A DNA stretch of 11,194 nt from CALCHA01 sp035548175 (GTDB taxonomy: Bacteria > Planctomycetota > Phycisphaerae > WQYP01), in NCBI GenBank assembly GCA_035548175.1, contig DASZTO010000083.1, positions 1 through 11,194 of the forward strand. Reading direction: 5' to 3'. Made by a program: the position numbers and the translations under genes. The notes under the pieces were generated by a model. The model did no database searches, had not been told where the DNA came from, and saw nothing but the letters and a program-made list of their open reading frames with translations. Each line of letters opens with the position of its first letter. Position 1 is the stretch's first letter. Positions 1-6,994 of the stretch are shown piece by piece.

Positions 1-1304
1 GGTGTGACGACCTGCGCGGCGATGGGGGGGGAGATGCCGGCCTGCGTGTCGGGGGTTCCGATGGGCGAGGGGACAGGGGGCAAATTGACGGTGGGCTGGT
101 GGGTGGCGCGCGTCGCGGCTGCTTGGTCGTCGGCATTGTCCATGGGGGGCGGGGCGAGGTTCCGGGCGGTGAGCCAGACGATGGTCATGCCGGCGGCGAT
201 GGCGATCAGGGCGCCGGCGAACAGCCAGAGGACCTGGCGGCGCCGGCGGGCGTGGGCGGAGGCGGTGGCGCGTCCGGTGATTTCTTCGAGGACGTCCACC
301 TGGACGGGCTTGCGGCGGCGGCGGTCGGAGGGGGGCAGAGGGGTGGCGGGTTCGGCTGGGTCTTCGGCAAGCGCGTCGGCGTCTTCGGGGCGTTCGGCGA
401 GTTCGTAGGTTCCGCCGGGGGCTGCGGCGGGGCGGGTGGTGGTGACGCCGACGGCGCGCTTGGCGGTGGGGGTGTTGGCTGCGATGGGTCGGCCGCGGCC
501 GGTGCGGGCGTATTCGACGTAGGGGCTGGTGGGGGCGGGGCCGAGATTTGCGGCGGTGAGATCGAGGATGAGGCCGCCGGCGGCGTAGCGGGTGCCGCTT
601 TGGGCGGCGGGTGTTCCGGCAAGGCAGCAGCGCCAGAGACAGGTGGCGCTGGTGGGCATGGTGGTGAAATAGGTGTTGAAGGTGACAGACCAGCGCAGTT
701 CAGGCGGGAGGAGGGCGATGGCTTCGGCGAGGAGGGGGAGCATGTCCTGGCCGGGGGGGAAGAGGATGCAGACGGGGGTTCCGGCGGTGGTGGCGACGAA
801 GGAGTCGGCGAGGCGGCCGGCCCAGCCGGGGTCGCCGGTGGCTTCTTTCCAGAGGCGGCAGACTCCGCCGGCTCCGCCGGTGCCCCCGCCGCCCATGGGG
901 AGGGTGCGCGGGGGGAGCGTGCCGACGTGGCCGTCCCATTGTTCGGTCATGACGCCGGTTTGTCGGAGGAGCCATGCGGGGCCGCCGCCGGCGCCGGCCA
1001 TTTCGCGGGCGCCGACGACCAGGTGGTGAGCGAAGGCGTTGGTGCGTTGGGTGTGATCGACGCCGGCGTCGCAGATGCGCGAGAGGACGTGATAGGCGGT
1101 GCCGGAGACGTTGACGAGGGAGTGGGCGAAGCTGATGGGGTTTTCACCGGTGCCGGCGGCGAAATGGTGGCGATAGGCGGAGAGGGATTCGAGGCGTTCG
1201 CCGAGGACGCGCGGGATGCCGTCGGTGGCGGCGACGGTGCAAAAGCCGGAGGCGCCGCGTTTGAGGCCTTCGGGGGCGGAGGTGTAGTAGAGCTCGAAGG
1301 CCAT
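1..1304 (-). CDS. GAP1-N2-type GTPase-associated protein with C-terminal membrane anchor (3' end outside window)
   Basis: 434 residues are visible and the frame is open to the left edge, so the C-terminus is missing. The protein begins MAFELYYTSAPEGLKRG, then SGFCTVAATDGIP and LGERLESLSAYR. I recognise this as the N-terminal pattern of GTPase-associated protein 1, domain type 2 (GAP1-N2). A second block near residues 176-227 includes RWSVTFNTYF (204-213) and a CLWRCC patch, as in the middle part of that family. Residues about 255-350 are a Pro/Ala/Arg-rich linker. A basic stretch (RRRRQ) precedes one hydrophobic helix at about 358-378, followed by a Pro/Thr-rich tail, so the conserved domains should be cytoplasmic and the protein membrane-tethered. 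The ATG at 1304 lacks a clear Shine-Dalgarno, but family similarity starts immediately after it. It lies 78 bp downstream of the GTPase gene on the same strand, consistent with one operon. In the family GAP1 is a predicted partner of a GTPase; the biochemical role is unknown. Codons almost always end in C. Family assignment is from memory of sequence patterns. Confidence 0.8.
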   Translation of the reverse strand, partial: MAFELYYTSAPEGLKRGASGFCTVAATDGIPRVLGERLESLSAYRHHFAAGTGENPISFAHSLVNVSGTAYHVLSRICDAGVDHTQRTNAFAHHLVVGAREMAGAGGGPAWLLRQTGVMTEQWDGHVGTLPPRTLPMGGGGTGGAGGVCRLWKEATGDPGWAGRLADSFVATTAGTPVCILFPPGQDMLPLLAEAIALLPPELRWSVTFNTYFTTMPTSATCLWRCCLAGTPAAQSGTRYAAGGLILDLTAANLGPAPTSPYVEYARTGRGRPIAANTPTAKRAVGVTTTRPAAAPGGTYELAERPEDADALAEDPAEPATPLPPSDRRRRKPVQVDVLEEITGRATASAHARRRRQVLWLFAGALIAIAAGMTIVWLTARNLAPPPMDNADDQAAATRATHQPTVNLPPVPSPIGTPDTQAGISPPIAAQVVT

Positions 1305-1316
1305 GGGGGTCCGATG

Positions 1317-1372
1317 GGGAAGACAAGGAGACAAGAAGACGGGGAGACGGGGAGACGGGGAGATTGGGGAAG
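1317..1372. repeat. 8-bp polypurine tandem repeat between the GTPase and GAP1 genes
   Basis: About seven consecutive 8-bp units lie here. On the plus strand they read gggaagac, aaggagac, aagaagac, ggggagac, ggggagac, ggggagat, tggggaag, from degenerate to near-perfect. On the transcribed (minus) strand this is a pure C/T tract in the leader of the GAP1-type gene, ending 12 bases before its ATG. Similar CTCCCCGT-type pyrimidine repeats, which read as LPVSPSPRLLVSLS when translated, are familiar from intergenic regions of several bacterial phyla. Length variation is plausible. A role in translation or mRNA structure of the downstream gene is only a possibility. Confidence 0.75.
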
Positions 1373-1382
1373 CTGGGTTGGA

Positions 1383-2723
1383 TTAGGGGGCTGGTTTTTC
1401 TTTGGTGCGGGAGGCGGCGATGAGGCCTTTGGACCATTTGGCGTAGCTGTAGAGGAGCGGGATGGTGACCCAGCGGGGGTGGACGTCTTTGGGCTTGATG
1501 AGCAGGCCGGCGCGGTCGGCGTATTTTTCGGGGGAGTGGCCCAGGGCGCTCACGGGCATGTAGAGAACTTCCTGGGAAAAATCCTCGGCGGCGGTGACGA
1601 CTTCGGGGGAGAGATCGAGCAGCAGGGCGCGCAGGGCGCGGCTGACGCGGTTGACGCGGTCGAGATCGATCGCGGCGAGGCCTTCGGCGGTGGCACCCTT
1701 GATAATCGGTTCTTTGAGGGCGTCGGGACCGGCGTCGAGTTCGGCTTCGAGGAGGCTGGCCCAGATATCGCTTTTGGCGACGAGGACGAGGAGGGGGCGG
1801 TCGGTTTTTTTGTAGGCGGAGAGGCCGAGGTGGCGGCGGTAGCGGATGGCGGCTTCGCCGAGGATGGTTTCCTGGCGGACGGTTTGCAGGGGATCGACGA
1901 CCTGGGGGTCCTGCGAGATGCCTTTGAGCTTGGCGCGAAAGCGCGGGTCCTGCGTGGGGTCCATCAGGAACATGAGAACTTTGGAGCGGGTGAGGTGGCG
2001 GGTGACGGGACTGGAGGCGGTGTCCTGGCCGACGCCGAAGTGTTCGCCGGCGTTGTCGTAGAGGCAGACGATGCGGCCGACTTTGGCACGCTGGGAAACG
2101 CGCGGGTGGCCGGGACCGGGGTGGAGGGTGAAGAGGAAGGGCTTGGGGAGTTGGGTATCCTGGCCGCGGAGAGGGATGCTGCGGTAATGGTCGCCCTGGG
2201 TGTGGGTTTTTTCGAGGACGATGGGGGTGTCGGGGTCTTCGGGGAGGAAGAGGGTTTCCTCGTTGCGGTTGAGGAGCCAGTTCGCTTCCTTGTCTCCGTC
2301 GGCGAAAATCACGGCGAAGTCGCGGGCGAGGCGGCGGCGGAGTTCCCAGGTCATGGCGGCGAGGAAGTTGCTTTTACCCGAGCCGGCGCTGCCGATCAGG
2401 CTGATGAAGGTGACTTCGTTTTCGACAAGGACGCGCGGGATGATGAGGTGGCAGTTGGGGCAGGCGAGGTGGTGGCAGGTCATGCCGCGGGCGTCGATGG
2501 CCTGGCCTTCGATGTTGAAATGGGTGGGCAGAAAGCGGAGAGGTTCTTCTTTCAGGATGGAATCGCCCATGAGGTCTTCGTGCTGGGCGACCCAGAGGAT
2601 TTGTTCGGGAGGGAATTCGAACCAGCAATGGGGGCAGGTGACGCGGGCGACGAGGGGGACGGCCTCGCCCGTGGCGCCGGGATCGGCGGTGGCTTCTCCT
2701 TCCGCCTGCGACAGGGTGCTCAC
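1383..2723 (-). CDS. Zinc-ribbon P-loop GTPase of the DO-GTPase2 (double-GTPase 2) type
   Basis: 446 residues. I chose the GTG at 2723 because GGAGG lies 7 bases upstream (2731-2735); an in-frame ATG at 2753 has no ribosome site and would add ten residues. Numbering from the GTG, CPHC (30-33) and CPNC (88-91) form a split zinc ribbon. Then come a hydrophobic strand and Walker A/G1 GSAGSGKS (111-118), a G3/Walker B-like LYDNAGE (221-227), FLMDPTQDPRF (252-262), and a G4-like LVAKSD (314-319) in place of NKxD. The last 80 residues keep an alpha/beta character (VLYMPVSALG, possibly G5). This layout fits the cytoplasmic DO-GTPase2 family found beside GAP1 proteins. It should bind and hydrolyse GTP, switching a partner that is probably the GAP1-type protein encoded 78 bp downstream on the same strand. 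A generic small-GTPase or dynamin-like protein is less likely given the fused zinc ribbon and the neighbour. The P-loop NTPase call is near certain; the subfamily is recalled, not searched. Confidence 0.85.
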   Translation of the reverse strand: MSTLSQAEGEATADPGATGEAVPLVARVTCPHCWFEFPPEQILWVAQHEDLMGDSILKEEPLRFLPTHFNIEGQAIDARGMTCHHLACPNCHLIIPRVLVENEVTFISLIGSAGSGKSNFLAAMTWELRRRLARDFAVIFADGDKEANWLLNRNEETLFLPEDPDTPIVLEKTHTQGDHYRSIPLRGQDTQLPKPFLFTLHPGPGHPRVSQRAKVGRIVCLYDNAGEHFGVGQDTASSPVTRHLTRSKVLMFLMDPTQDPRFRAKLKGISQDPQVVDPLQTVRQETILGEAAIRYRRHLGLSAYKKTDRPLLVLVAKSDIWASLLEAELDAGPDALKEPIIKGATAEGLAAIDLDRVNRVSRALRALLLDLSPEVVTAAEDFSQEVLYMPVSALGHSPEKYADRAGLLIKPKDVHPRWVTIPLLYSYAKWSKGLIAASRTKEKPAP

Positions 2724-2730
2724 GCCATAG

Positions 2731-2735
2731 CCTCC
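2731..2735 (-). promoter_or_regulatory. Shine-Dalgarno GGAGG fixing the GTPase start at 2723
   Basis: The minus strand reads GGAGG, seven bases, then GTG. It is the best-spaced ribosome site in the minus-strand part of the window and favours the GTG over the in-frame ATG at 2753, whose upstream sequence has no purine-rich site. Confidence 0.7.
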
Positions 2736-2800
2736 GTAATGATGGGATGGCATGAGTGTATCCGCGAGGGCGTGGGGATGTCACGGCGATGGTGAAGTTG

Positions 2801-5521
2801 TCAAGCGGGCAGGAGGAGGAAGTAGGGTTGGCCGAGGAAATCTTTGGCGAAGCCGGGGAAGATGAGGGGGAAGCGGCTGCGGAGGATGGTCATCATGTCG
2901 CCGTTCGAGGGCTTGGGCGTAGCCTGGAAGTAGTATTGGAGCGGGTATGGCGATTGGGTGTAGGCGGCGGGGATGGTGGCGGCGGCGGCATCCGGGGCTA
3001 ATTCGAGCGATTGCCAGCGCTCGGCCTGGTTCACGTGGCGGTAGAAGAGGGTGAGGGTGGCGAGAGGGCCGGCGGGGGTGATGGCGAGGGGGAGGTCCTG
3101 GCCGGGGGTGAAGTTTTGCGGCGGGGTGTGGGCGAGCAATGGGGCGGAGGAGGCGAGGGGACCGCGTGGGGTGAGGACGAAATCGAGTGGGGGCGGGGAG
3201 ACGGTTTGTTCGACGGTGGGGGAAGTGAATTTCTGGACAGCGGCGATGTCGGCATCGATGGCGGGCAGGCGGTCGGACCAGTGGCCGCGGAGATGCGGGG
3301 TGGGACCGAAGGAGATGTCGGGGACGTAAGTGTTGCCGGCGAGGGGGATGATGGCAGCCCAGGCGTCTCGGGCGTGCTTGTATTCGTCGAGGGCGCGGGC
3401 GTGGGCTTGTTCGTCGGCGGCTTTGGCGAAGTAGGCGAGCAGGAGGGCGGCGCGGAGTTTGTGGGCGAAGAATTGGCCGGTGAGGGCGAGGATGCCCGCG
3501 TCGATCATGGCGCGTTTGGCTGCGGCAGTGGTGGCGGTGGTTTTGGCGAGAGCGGCCTGAGTATCGTTGGCCCAGGACTCGAGCTGGTCGGCGACTTCGG
3601 CGGGGGAGATTTTGGCGAGGGGTTTGCCGGCGAGGAGGGCGTCGATGTGTTCGCTGATGCTGGAGAAGAGTTGGGGGTCGAGGGGGCTGACGTGGAGGAA
3701 GGTGCGCGGGGCGGGGGTGTCGGTGTAGGAGCCGGGGTGGGAGGGATCGACGAGAGACATGTTGGTGTAGATTTCGGGCCAGTAGCTGAGGTTGGCGGCG
3801 GAGGGGAGGTGGGCGGTGACGGTGAGCGGGAGGATGCGCGAGGCGCTGGCGAGGGCTTTTGCGGCGGGGTGGTTGGATGCGCCGAATTCGGCGCGGTAGC
3901 CGCGCTCGCAGACGTCGGCGGGGCTGTCGGGGTTGTAGCCGAGGCGTCCCCAGGTGCGATAGGTGAGGAGGAATTTTTCGTGGTCATAGGTGGGTTCGAG
4001 GTGGGAGTCATCGGTGTAGGCGGTGCGATGGCCAGGTTTGCCGGAGCCCTGGCGGCCTTTGAAGCTGAGGGGGTCGAAGATTTCGAAGCCGTCGGTGCCG
4101 GCGAAGGAGAGGCATTTGCCGTAGGCGGCGGCGAAGAGGGGATCGGCGGTGAGGAGGAAGCGGTTGGAGCCGGGCCAGATGCGGTGGGTGATTTTGTAGG
4201 GGCGGTCTTTTTTGAGAAGGTCGCCGTAGCCGTAGCGAAGGAAGGAGCGCGAGCCGTTGGAGAGGGCGAATTGGCCGGTGGCGGAACGGCCCCCCTTGGG
4301 CATTTCCTGTTCGCGGATGGCGGCCTGGTGGTAGGGGAGCCCGAGGTGCTCGGCCCAGAATTTTGGCGAGAGGGTGACGGGGAGCTTGGTGGAGAGGGCG
4401 GTGTCGATCATGGGCTGGTCCATGCCTTTGGCGTGCATGTCGAGCCGGATGCGGCGGTCGCCGTGTTTGAGCAGGCCGTCGAAGACGGTTTTCCAGAGGT
4501 CGTAGGAGCCTTCGGGGATGCCGGATTCGCCGTGGACGCGGAAGGTGACGCCGGAGATGCTGGGGCATCGTTCGAGGAGGAGATGGAGAGCATCGCGGCA
4601 GTAGGGGGGGTGAGTTTGGTCTGTGAGGCCGGTGATGGTGTGGTTGGGGTTGGGCGAGGCGATGGCGGTGTAGGCGTGGGTCCAGATGCCGAGCTGGAAG
4701 TGGAGGCCGCGGCGAGCGGTTTGGTCGGAGATGAAGCGGAGGGAGGCGAGGTTTTTTTCGCGTTCATCATCGGAGACGCCGGTGGCGCGGACGTCGTAGC
4801 CTTGGGGGGAGACGAGGTAGGGGTAGGCGAAGAAGAAGTAGGTGTCTTTGAGGCCGTGGTTGTTGTCGTAGCCGAGGCCAAGGGCGAGGTTGAAGCGGTT
4901 GAAGCGTGAGACGGCGAGGAGGTCGAGGTAGCGGGACCAGAAGTCGCGGTCGTGGAACCAAGCCGTGTCTTCGACGTCGGAGGCGAAGAGGCGCATGACG
5001 GAGCGGACGGAGTTGGCGGGTTGTTCGTGGAGTCGCTGGGGTTTTTGGAGGTCGGCGAGGGGATCGGCGGCGAGGTGGACGCGGTCGGCGAGTTCGGTGA
5101 GGGCGTAGGTGAGGCCGCGGGGATCGAAGCCGGCGGCGTAAATGGTTCCCGGGGCGGCGACGAGGGCCAGGGATTCGGCGCCGGAGGGGATATGGTCGCC
5201 AGGGCCCTGCCCATCGAAGCGTTCTGGAACGTTGGTTGGACCGCCGGCGCGGATGGTGAGGCGCGTGGCCTTTGGAGCTTCGTGCGTGATGGCGGCGGAG
5301 ATGCCTCGGTCCTGGAGCGCCTGGGCGAGGTATTGCATGGCCCATTGGGCGGCAGGCGAGGCGGCGACGGTATCCGCGGGATTCCACACGATGGCGACGG
5401 CGGGGCCTCCGGTGGTGGAATCGCGGGAAGTTTGGGCGCAGGCGGGCAGCAACACGGCCGCGGAGGCAAGTGCGGAATGCTTGAGAAACGACCGGCGGGA
5501 AGAAGATTTGGAGGTATTCAT
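2801..5521 (-). CDS. Tat-exported lipoprotein with GH67-like glycoside hydrolase layout, function unproven
   Basis: 906 residues. The N-terminus has a textbook twin-arginine signal, SRRSFLK (8-14), then a hydrophobic stretch and LLPAC (24-28), a likely lipobox with Cys28 as the lipidated residue. Export is therefore as a folded, membrane-anchored periplasmic or surface protein. Residues about 42-160 look like the alpha/beta domain found before the catalytic barrel in GH67/GH20 enzymes (AAPGTIYAAGFDPRGLTYAL). Residues about 170-545 look like a (beta/alpha)8 barrel: FNRFNLALGLGYDN (207-220), LHFQLGIWTHAY (273-284), VTFRVHGESG (325-334), IRLDMHAKG (358-366). E332 and D361 are candidate active-site acids. 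An alpha-helical segment (about 640-725) and a beta-rich C-terminal part (about 770-870) follow. No conserved GH67 or GH115 signature is obvious, so substrate is unassigned; a role on uronic-acid or amino-sugar glycans is inference. The start is set by the Tat signal, as no clear Shine-Dalgarno precedes the ATG. It ends 77 bp before the GTPase start on the same strand; co-transcription is possible but functionally unexplained. Confidence 0.75.
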   Translation of the reverse strand: MNTSKSSSRRSFLKHSALASAAVLLPACAQTSRDSTTGGPAVAIVWNPADTVAASPAAQWAMQYLAQALQDRGISAAITHEAPKATRLTIRAGGPTNVPERFDGQGPGDHIPSGAESLALVAAPGTIYAAGFDPRGLTYALTELADRVHLAADPLADLQKPQRLHEQPANSVRSVMRLFASDVEDTAWFHDRDFWSRYLDLLAVSRFNRFNLALGLGYDNNHGLKDTYFFFAYPYLVSPQGYDVRATGVSDDEREKNLASLRFISDQTARRGLHFQLGIWTHAYTAIASPNPNHTITGLTDQTHPPYCRDALHLLLERCPSISGVTFRVHGESGIPEGSYDLWKTVFDGLLKHGDRRIRLDMHAKGMDQPMIDTALSTKLPVTLSPKFWAEHLGLPYHQAAIREQEMPKGGRSATGQFALSNGSRSFLRYGYGDLLKKDRPYKITHRIWPGSNRFLLTADPLFAAAYGKCLSFAGTDGFEIFDPLSFKGRQGSGKPGHRTAYTDDSHLEPTYDHEKFLLTYRTWGRLGYNPDSPADVCERGYRAEFGASNHPAAKALASASRILPLTVTAHLPSAANLSYWPEIYTNMSLVDPSHPGSYTDTPAPRTFLHVSPLDPQLFSSISEHIDALLAGKPLAKISPAEVADQLESWANDTQAALAKTTATTAAAKRAMIDAGILALTGQFFAHKLRAALLLAYFAKAADEQAHARALDEYKHARDAWAAIIPLAGNTYVPDISFGPTPHLRGHWSDRLPAIDADIAAVQKFTSPTVEQTVSPPPLDFVLTPRGPLASSAPLLAHTPPQNFTPGQDLPLAITPAGPLATLTLFYRHVNQAERWQSLELAPDAAAATIPAAYTQSPYPLQYYFQATPKPSNGDMMTILRSRFPLIFPGFAKDFLGQPYFLLLPA

Positions 5522-5646
5522 GGAAGAACAACGGCCGCCTGTGCGGGGTTATGCGGAGGCAAAGTTGGTGACAGGAGAGTCGTGCGCGAGTAGGCTGTCG
5601 GCAGTTGTGCGGAAAACCCGAAGCATGAGCGAGAGGCTCACTGATC
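5522..5646. promoter_or_regulatory. Divergent intergenic region, presumed promoters for both directions
   Basis: This 125-bp gap separates the divergent lipoprotein gene and the small membrane protein gene, so transcription both ways must start in or near it. I could not identify a convincing -35/-10 pair, operator palindrome or riboswitch. A purine-rich GAGAGG at 5631-5636 lies ten bases before the ATG at 5647 and may serve as its ribosome site. Confidence 0.4.
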
Positions 5647-6105
5647 ATGCCCGACGCCGGTCCTGCCAATTCTCCCACCGATGCCGAGATTTATCATACG
5701 CTGCGCTCGCAGATTGAGTTTGAAGACGGGTTGATCACGCAGCGGCTTTCGTGGTGCGTGGCGGCGCAGGCGTTTTTATTCTCGGCGTATGCAATCACGC
5801 TGAACGCGCCCAGCGTGGCGGCATCGGCGACGTTCGCAGAGCAGCAGAAACTTTTGCATCACATTGTGCCGCTGGTAGGGGTGGCGTCCTGCATGCTGGT
5901 ATATCTGTCGGTGGTGGCGGGGGTGCTGGCGCAGGTGCGGCTGCGGCGATTTTTTGCGCGGCATTTGCCGGCGGAGCGGGCGGCGGAATATCCGCCGATA
6001 CAGGGCGTGCTGGAGACGCGTGCGCTGGGGCTGTCGGCGCCGCTGGGTCTTCCGCTGATGTTCGTGGGAGTGTGGATTTTCCTGTTTATCCGGGGTCTTC
6101 CGTAA
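5647..6105 (+). CDS. Small three-helix membrane protein of unknown function
   Basis: 152 residues. A soluble N-terminal helix rich in charge (DAEIYHTLRSQIEFEDGLI, about 12-30) leads into a hydrophobic segment at about 35-53 (WCVAAQAFLFSAYAI). Two more hydrophobic segments follow at about 72-97 and 130-149, the last ending almost at the C-terminus. The cluster EDGLITQRLSW, then QAFLFSAYA, resembles a recurrent uncharacterised bacterial family of about 150 residues that I recall only as conserved membrane proteins; I know no function. A basic cluster (RLRRFFARH, 98-106) after the second helix suggests that this loop is cytoplasmic. The gene lies 18 bp upstream of the SDR gene on the same strand, so co-transcription is likely. 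There are no enzymatic or transporter motifs. Coding is supported by the coherent hydrophobicity pattern and the operon position. Confidence 0.75.
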   Translation: MPDAGPANSPTDAEIYHTLRSQIEFEDGLITQRLSWCVAAQAFLFSAYAITLNAPSVAASATFAEQQKLLHHIVPLVGVASCMLVYLSVVAGVLAQVRLRRFFARHLPAERAAEYPPIQGVLETRALGLSAPLGLPLMFVGVWIFLFIRGLP

Positions 6106-6123
6106 TTTCGTGAAAGGGATGCT

Positions 6124-6903
6124 ATGCGATTGAAAGACAAGGTGGCGCTGATTACCGGGGCGAACAGCGGGATTGGGCGGGGGATTGCGGAGCGTTTCGC
6201 GGCCGAGGGGGCGCACGTGGCGGTGAATTATCTGCCGGGCGGAACGCGTGATGCGGATGCGGAGGCGGAGGTGAAGGCGTTTCCGACGGATTCGCTGGCG
6301 GTGCCGGCGGATGTATCAAAGCGCGACCAGGTGGAGGGGATGATCAAGGCGGTGGTTGCAAAGTTTGGGCGGCTGGATATCTGCGTGAACAACGCGGGCA
6401 TCGAAATCAACAAGCCGTTCCTGGAGGCGACCGACGACCAGTGGAACAGGGTGATGAGCGTGAATCTTTTCGGGGCCTATGTGGTGGCGCAGACGGCGGC
6501 CAAGCAGATGGTGGCGCAGCGCAAGGGAGATGAACTGGGCGGGAAGCTGATCTTTATTTCGTCGGTGCATGAGGACATCCCGTTTCCGGGGTACACGGCA
6601 TACTGCGCCAGCAAGGGCGGGATGCGGATGATGATGCGGAACATCGCGATGGAACTGGCGCCTTACAAGATCAACTGCAACAACATTGCGCCGGGGGCGA
6701 TCGCGACGCCGATCAATCAGACGGTGCTGAACGATCCGGCGTCGATGAAGAATGCGCTTTCGGAAATTCCCTGGGGACGGTTCGGTCGGCCGGACGAAGT
6801 GGCGGCGGTGGCGGTGTTCCTGGCGAGCGCGGAGTCGGAGTATGTAACTGGCAGCACGTATTACGTGGATGGCGGGTTGACGCAGCAGGTGACGCTGTAC
6901 TGA
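6124..6903 (+). CDS. Glucose 1-dehydrogenase-like short-chain dehydrogenase/reductase
   Basis: 259 residues, the usual length of classical SDR enzymes. The cofactor motif TGANSGIG is at 11-18, the NNAG motif at 89-92, the structural Asn at N114, and the catalytic set S147, Y160, K164 has the standard 13-residue Ser-Tyr and YxxxK spacing. The segments SSVHEDIPFPGY, GAIATPIN and SEYVTGSTYYVDGG closely match Bacillus glucose 1-dehydrogenase. That fits NAD(P)-dependent oxidation of beta-D-glucose to gluconolactone in the cytoplasm. Glu94 directly after the NNAG motif also agrees with that subgroup. The enzyme should be a homotetramer by family knowledge. A GGGA purine run sits five bases upstream of the ATG. 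The glucosidase gene follows after 91 bp, so substrate supply is plausible. Other sugar or polyol substrates cannot be excluded, because annotation of SDR substrates by similarity is often unreliable. Confidence 0.88.
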   Translation: MRLKDKVALITGANSGIGRGIAERFAAEGAHVAVNYLPGGTRDADAEAEVKAFPTDSLAVPADVSKRDQVEGMIKAVVAKFGRLDICVNNAGIEINKPFLEATDDQWNRVMSVNLFGAYVVAQTAAKQMVAQRKGDELGGKLIFISSVHEDIPFPGYTAYCASKGGMRMMMRNIAMELAPYKINCNNIAPGAIATPINQTVLNDPASMKNALSEIPWGRFGRPDEVAAVAVFLASAESEYVTGSTYYVDGGLTQQVTLY

Positions 6904-6915
6904 GATTCCTGGGAG

Positions 6916-6944
6916 GAGCGGCGCGACAGGCGGGCGCGGCGCTC
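6916..6944 (+). other. GC-rich stem-loop between the SDR and glucosidase genes
   Basis: Arms GAGCGGCGCG (6916-6925) and CGCGGCGCTC (6935-6944) pair at nine of ten positions around a 9-base loop. No T-run follows, so this is not a classical intrinsic terminator. It could stabilise or partly attenuate the message between the two genes, or be a chance product of high GC. Confidence 0.4.
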
Positions 6945-6985
6945 GTCAATGTTGGCGCGTGCCGCCTGTGGACATCCTTCTTGCC

Positions 6986-6989
6986 GGAG
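6986..6989 (+). promoter_or_regulatory. Shine-Dalgarno GGAG supporting the glucosidase start at 6995
   Basis: GGAG lies five bases before the ATG at 6995. The alternative in-frame GTG at 6959 would add twelve residues (MPPVDILLAGAS) that look unlike the rest of the family and has no comparable ribosome site. Confidence 0.55.
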
Positions 6990-6994
6990 CTTCG

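Noticed and set aside
206..622. A Pro/Ser-rich minus-strand frame starting inside the GAP1-type gene
   Set aside because: It is one frame off the real gene. The true frame carries the conserved domain blocks and the membrane helix continuously through this stretch, so there is no frameshift.
99..2795. An 898-codon open frame on the plus strand spanning both minus-strand GAP1 and GTPase genes
   Set aside because: Its product is mostly Gly/Ala/Glu/Val/Asp low-complexity sequence with no motif, while the opposite strand encodes clear GTPase and GAP1 motifs. It is a shadow of C-ending codons on the other strand.
3011..4909. A 632-codon plus-strand open frame antisense to the lipoprotein gene
   Set aside because: The same Gly/Glu/Val-rich composition artefact; the minus strand has a Tat signal, lipobox and barrel-like motifs.
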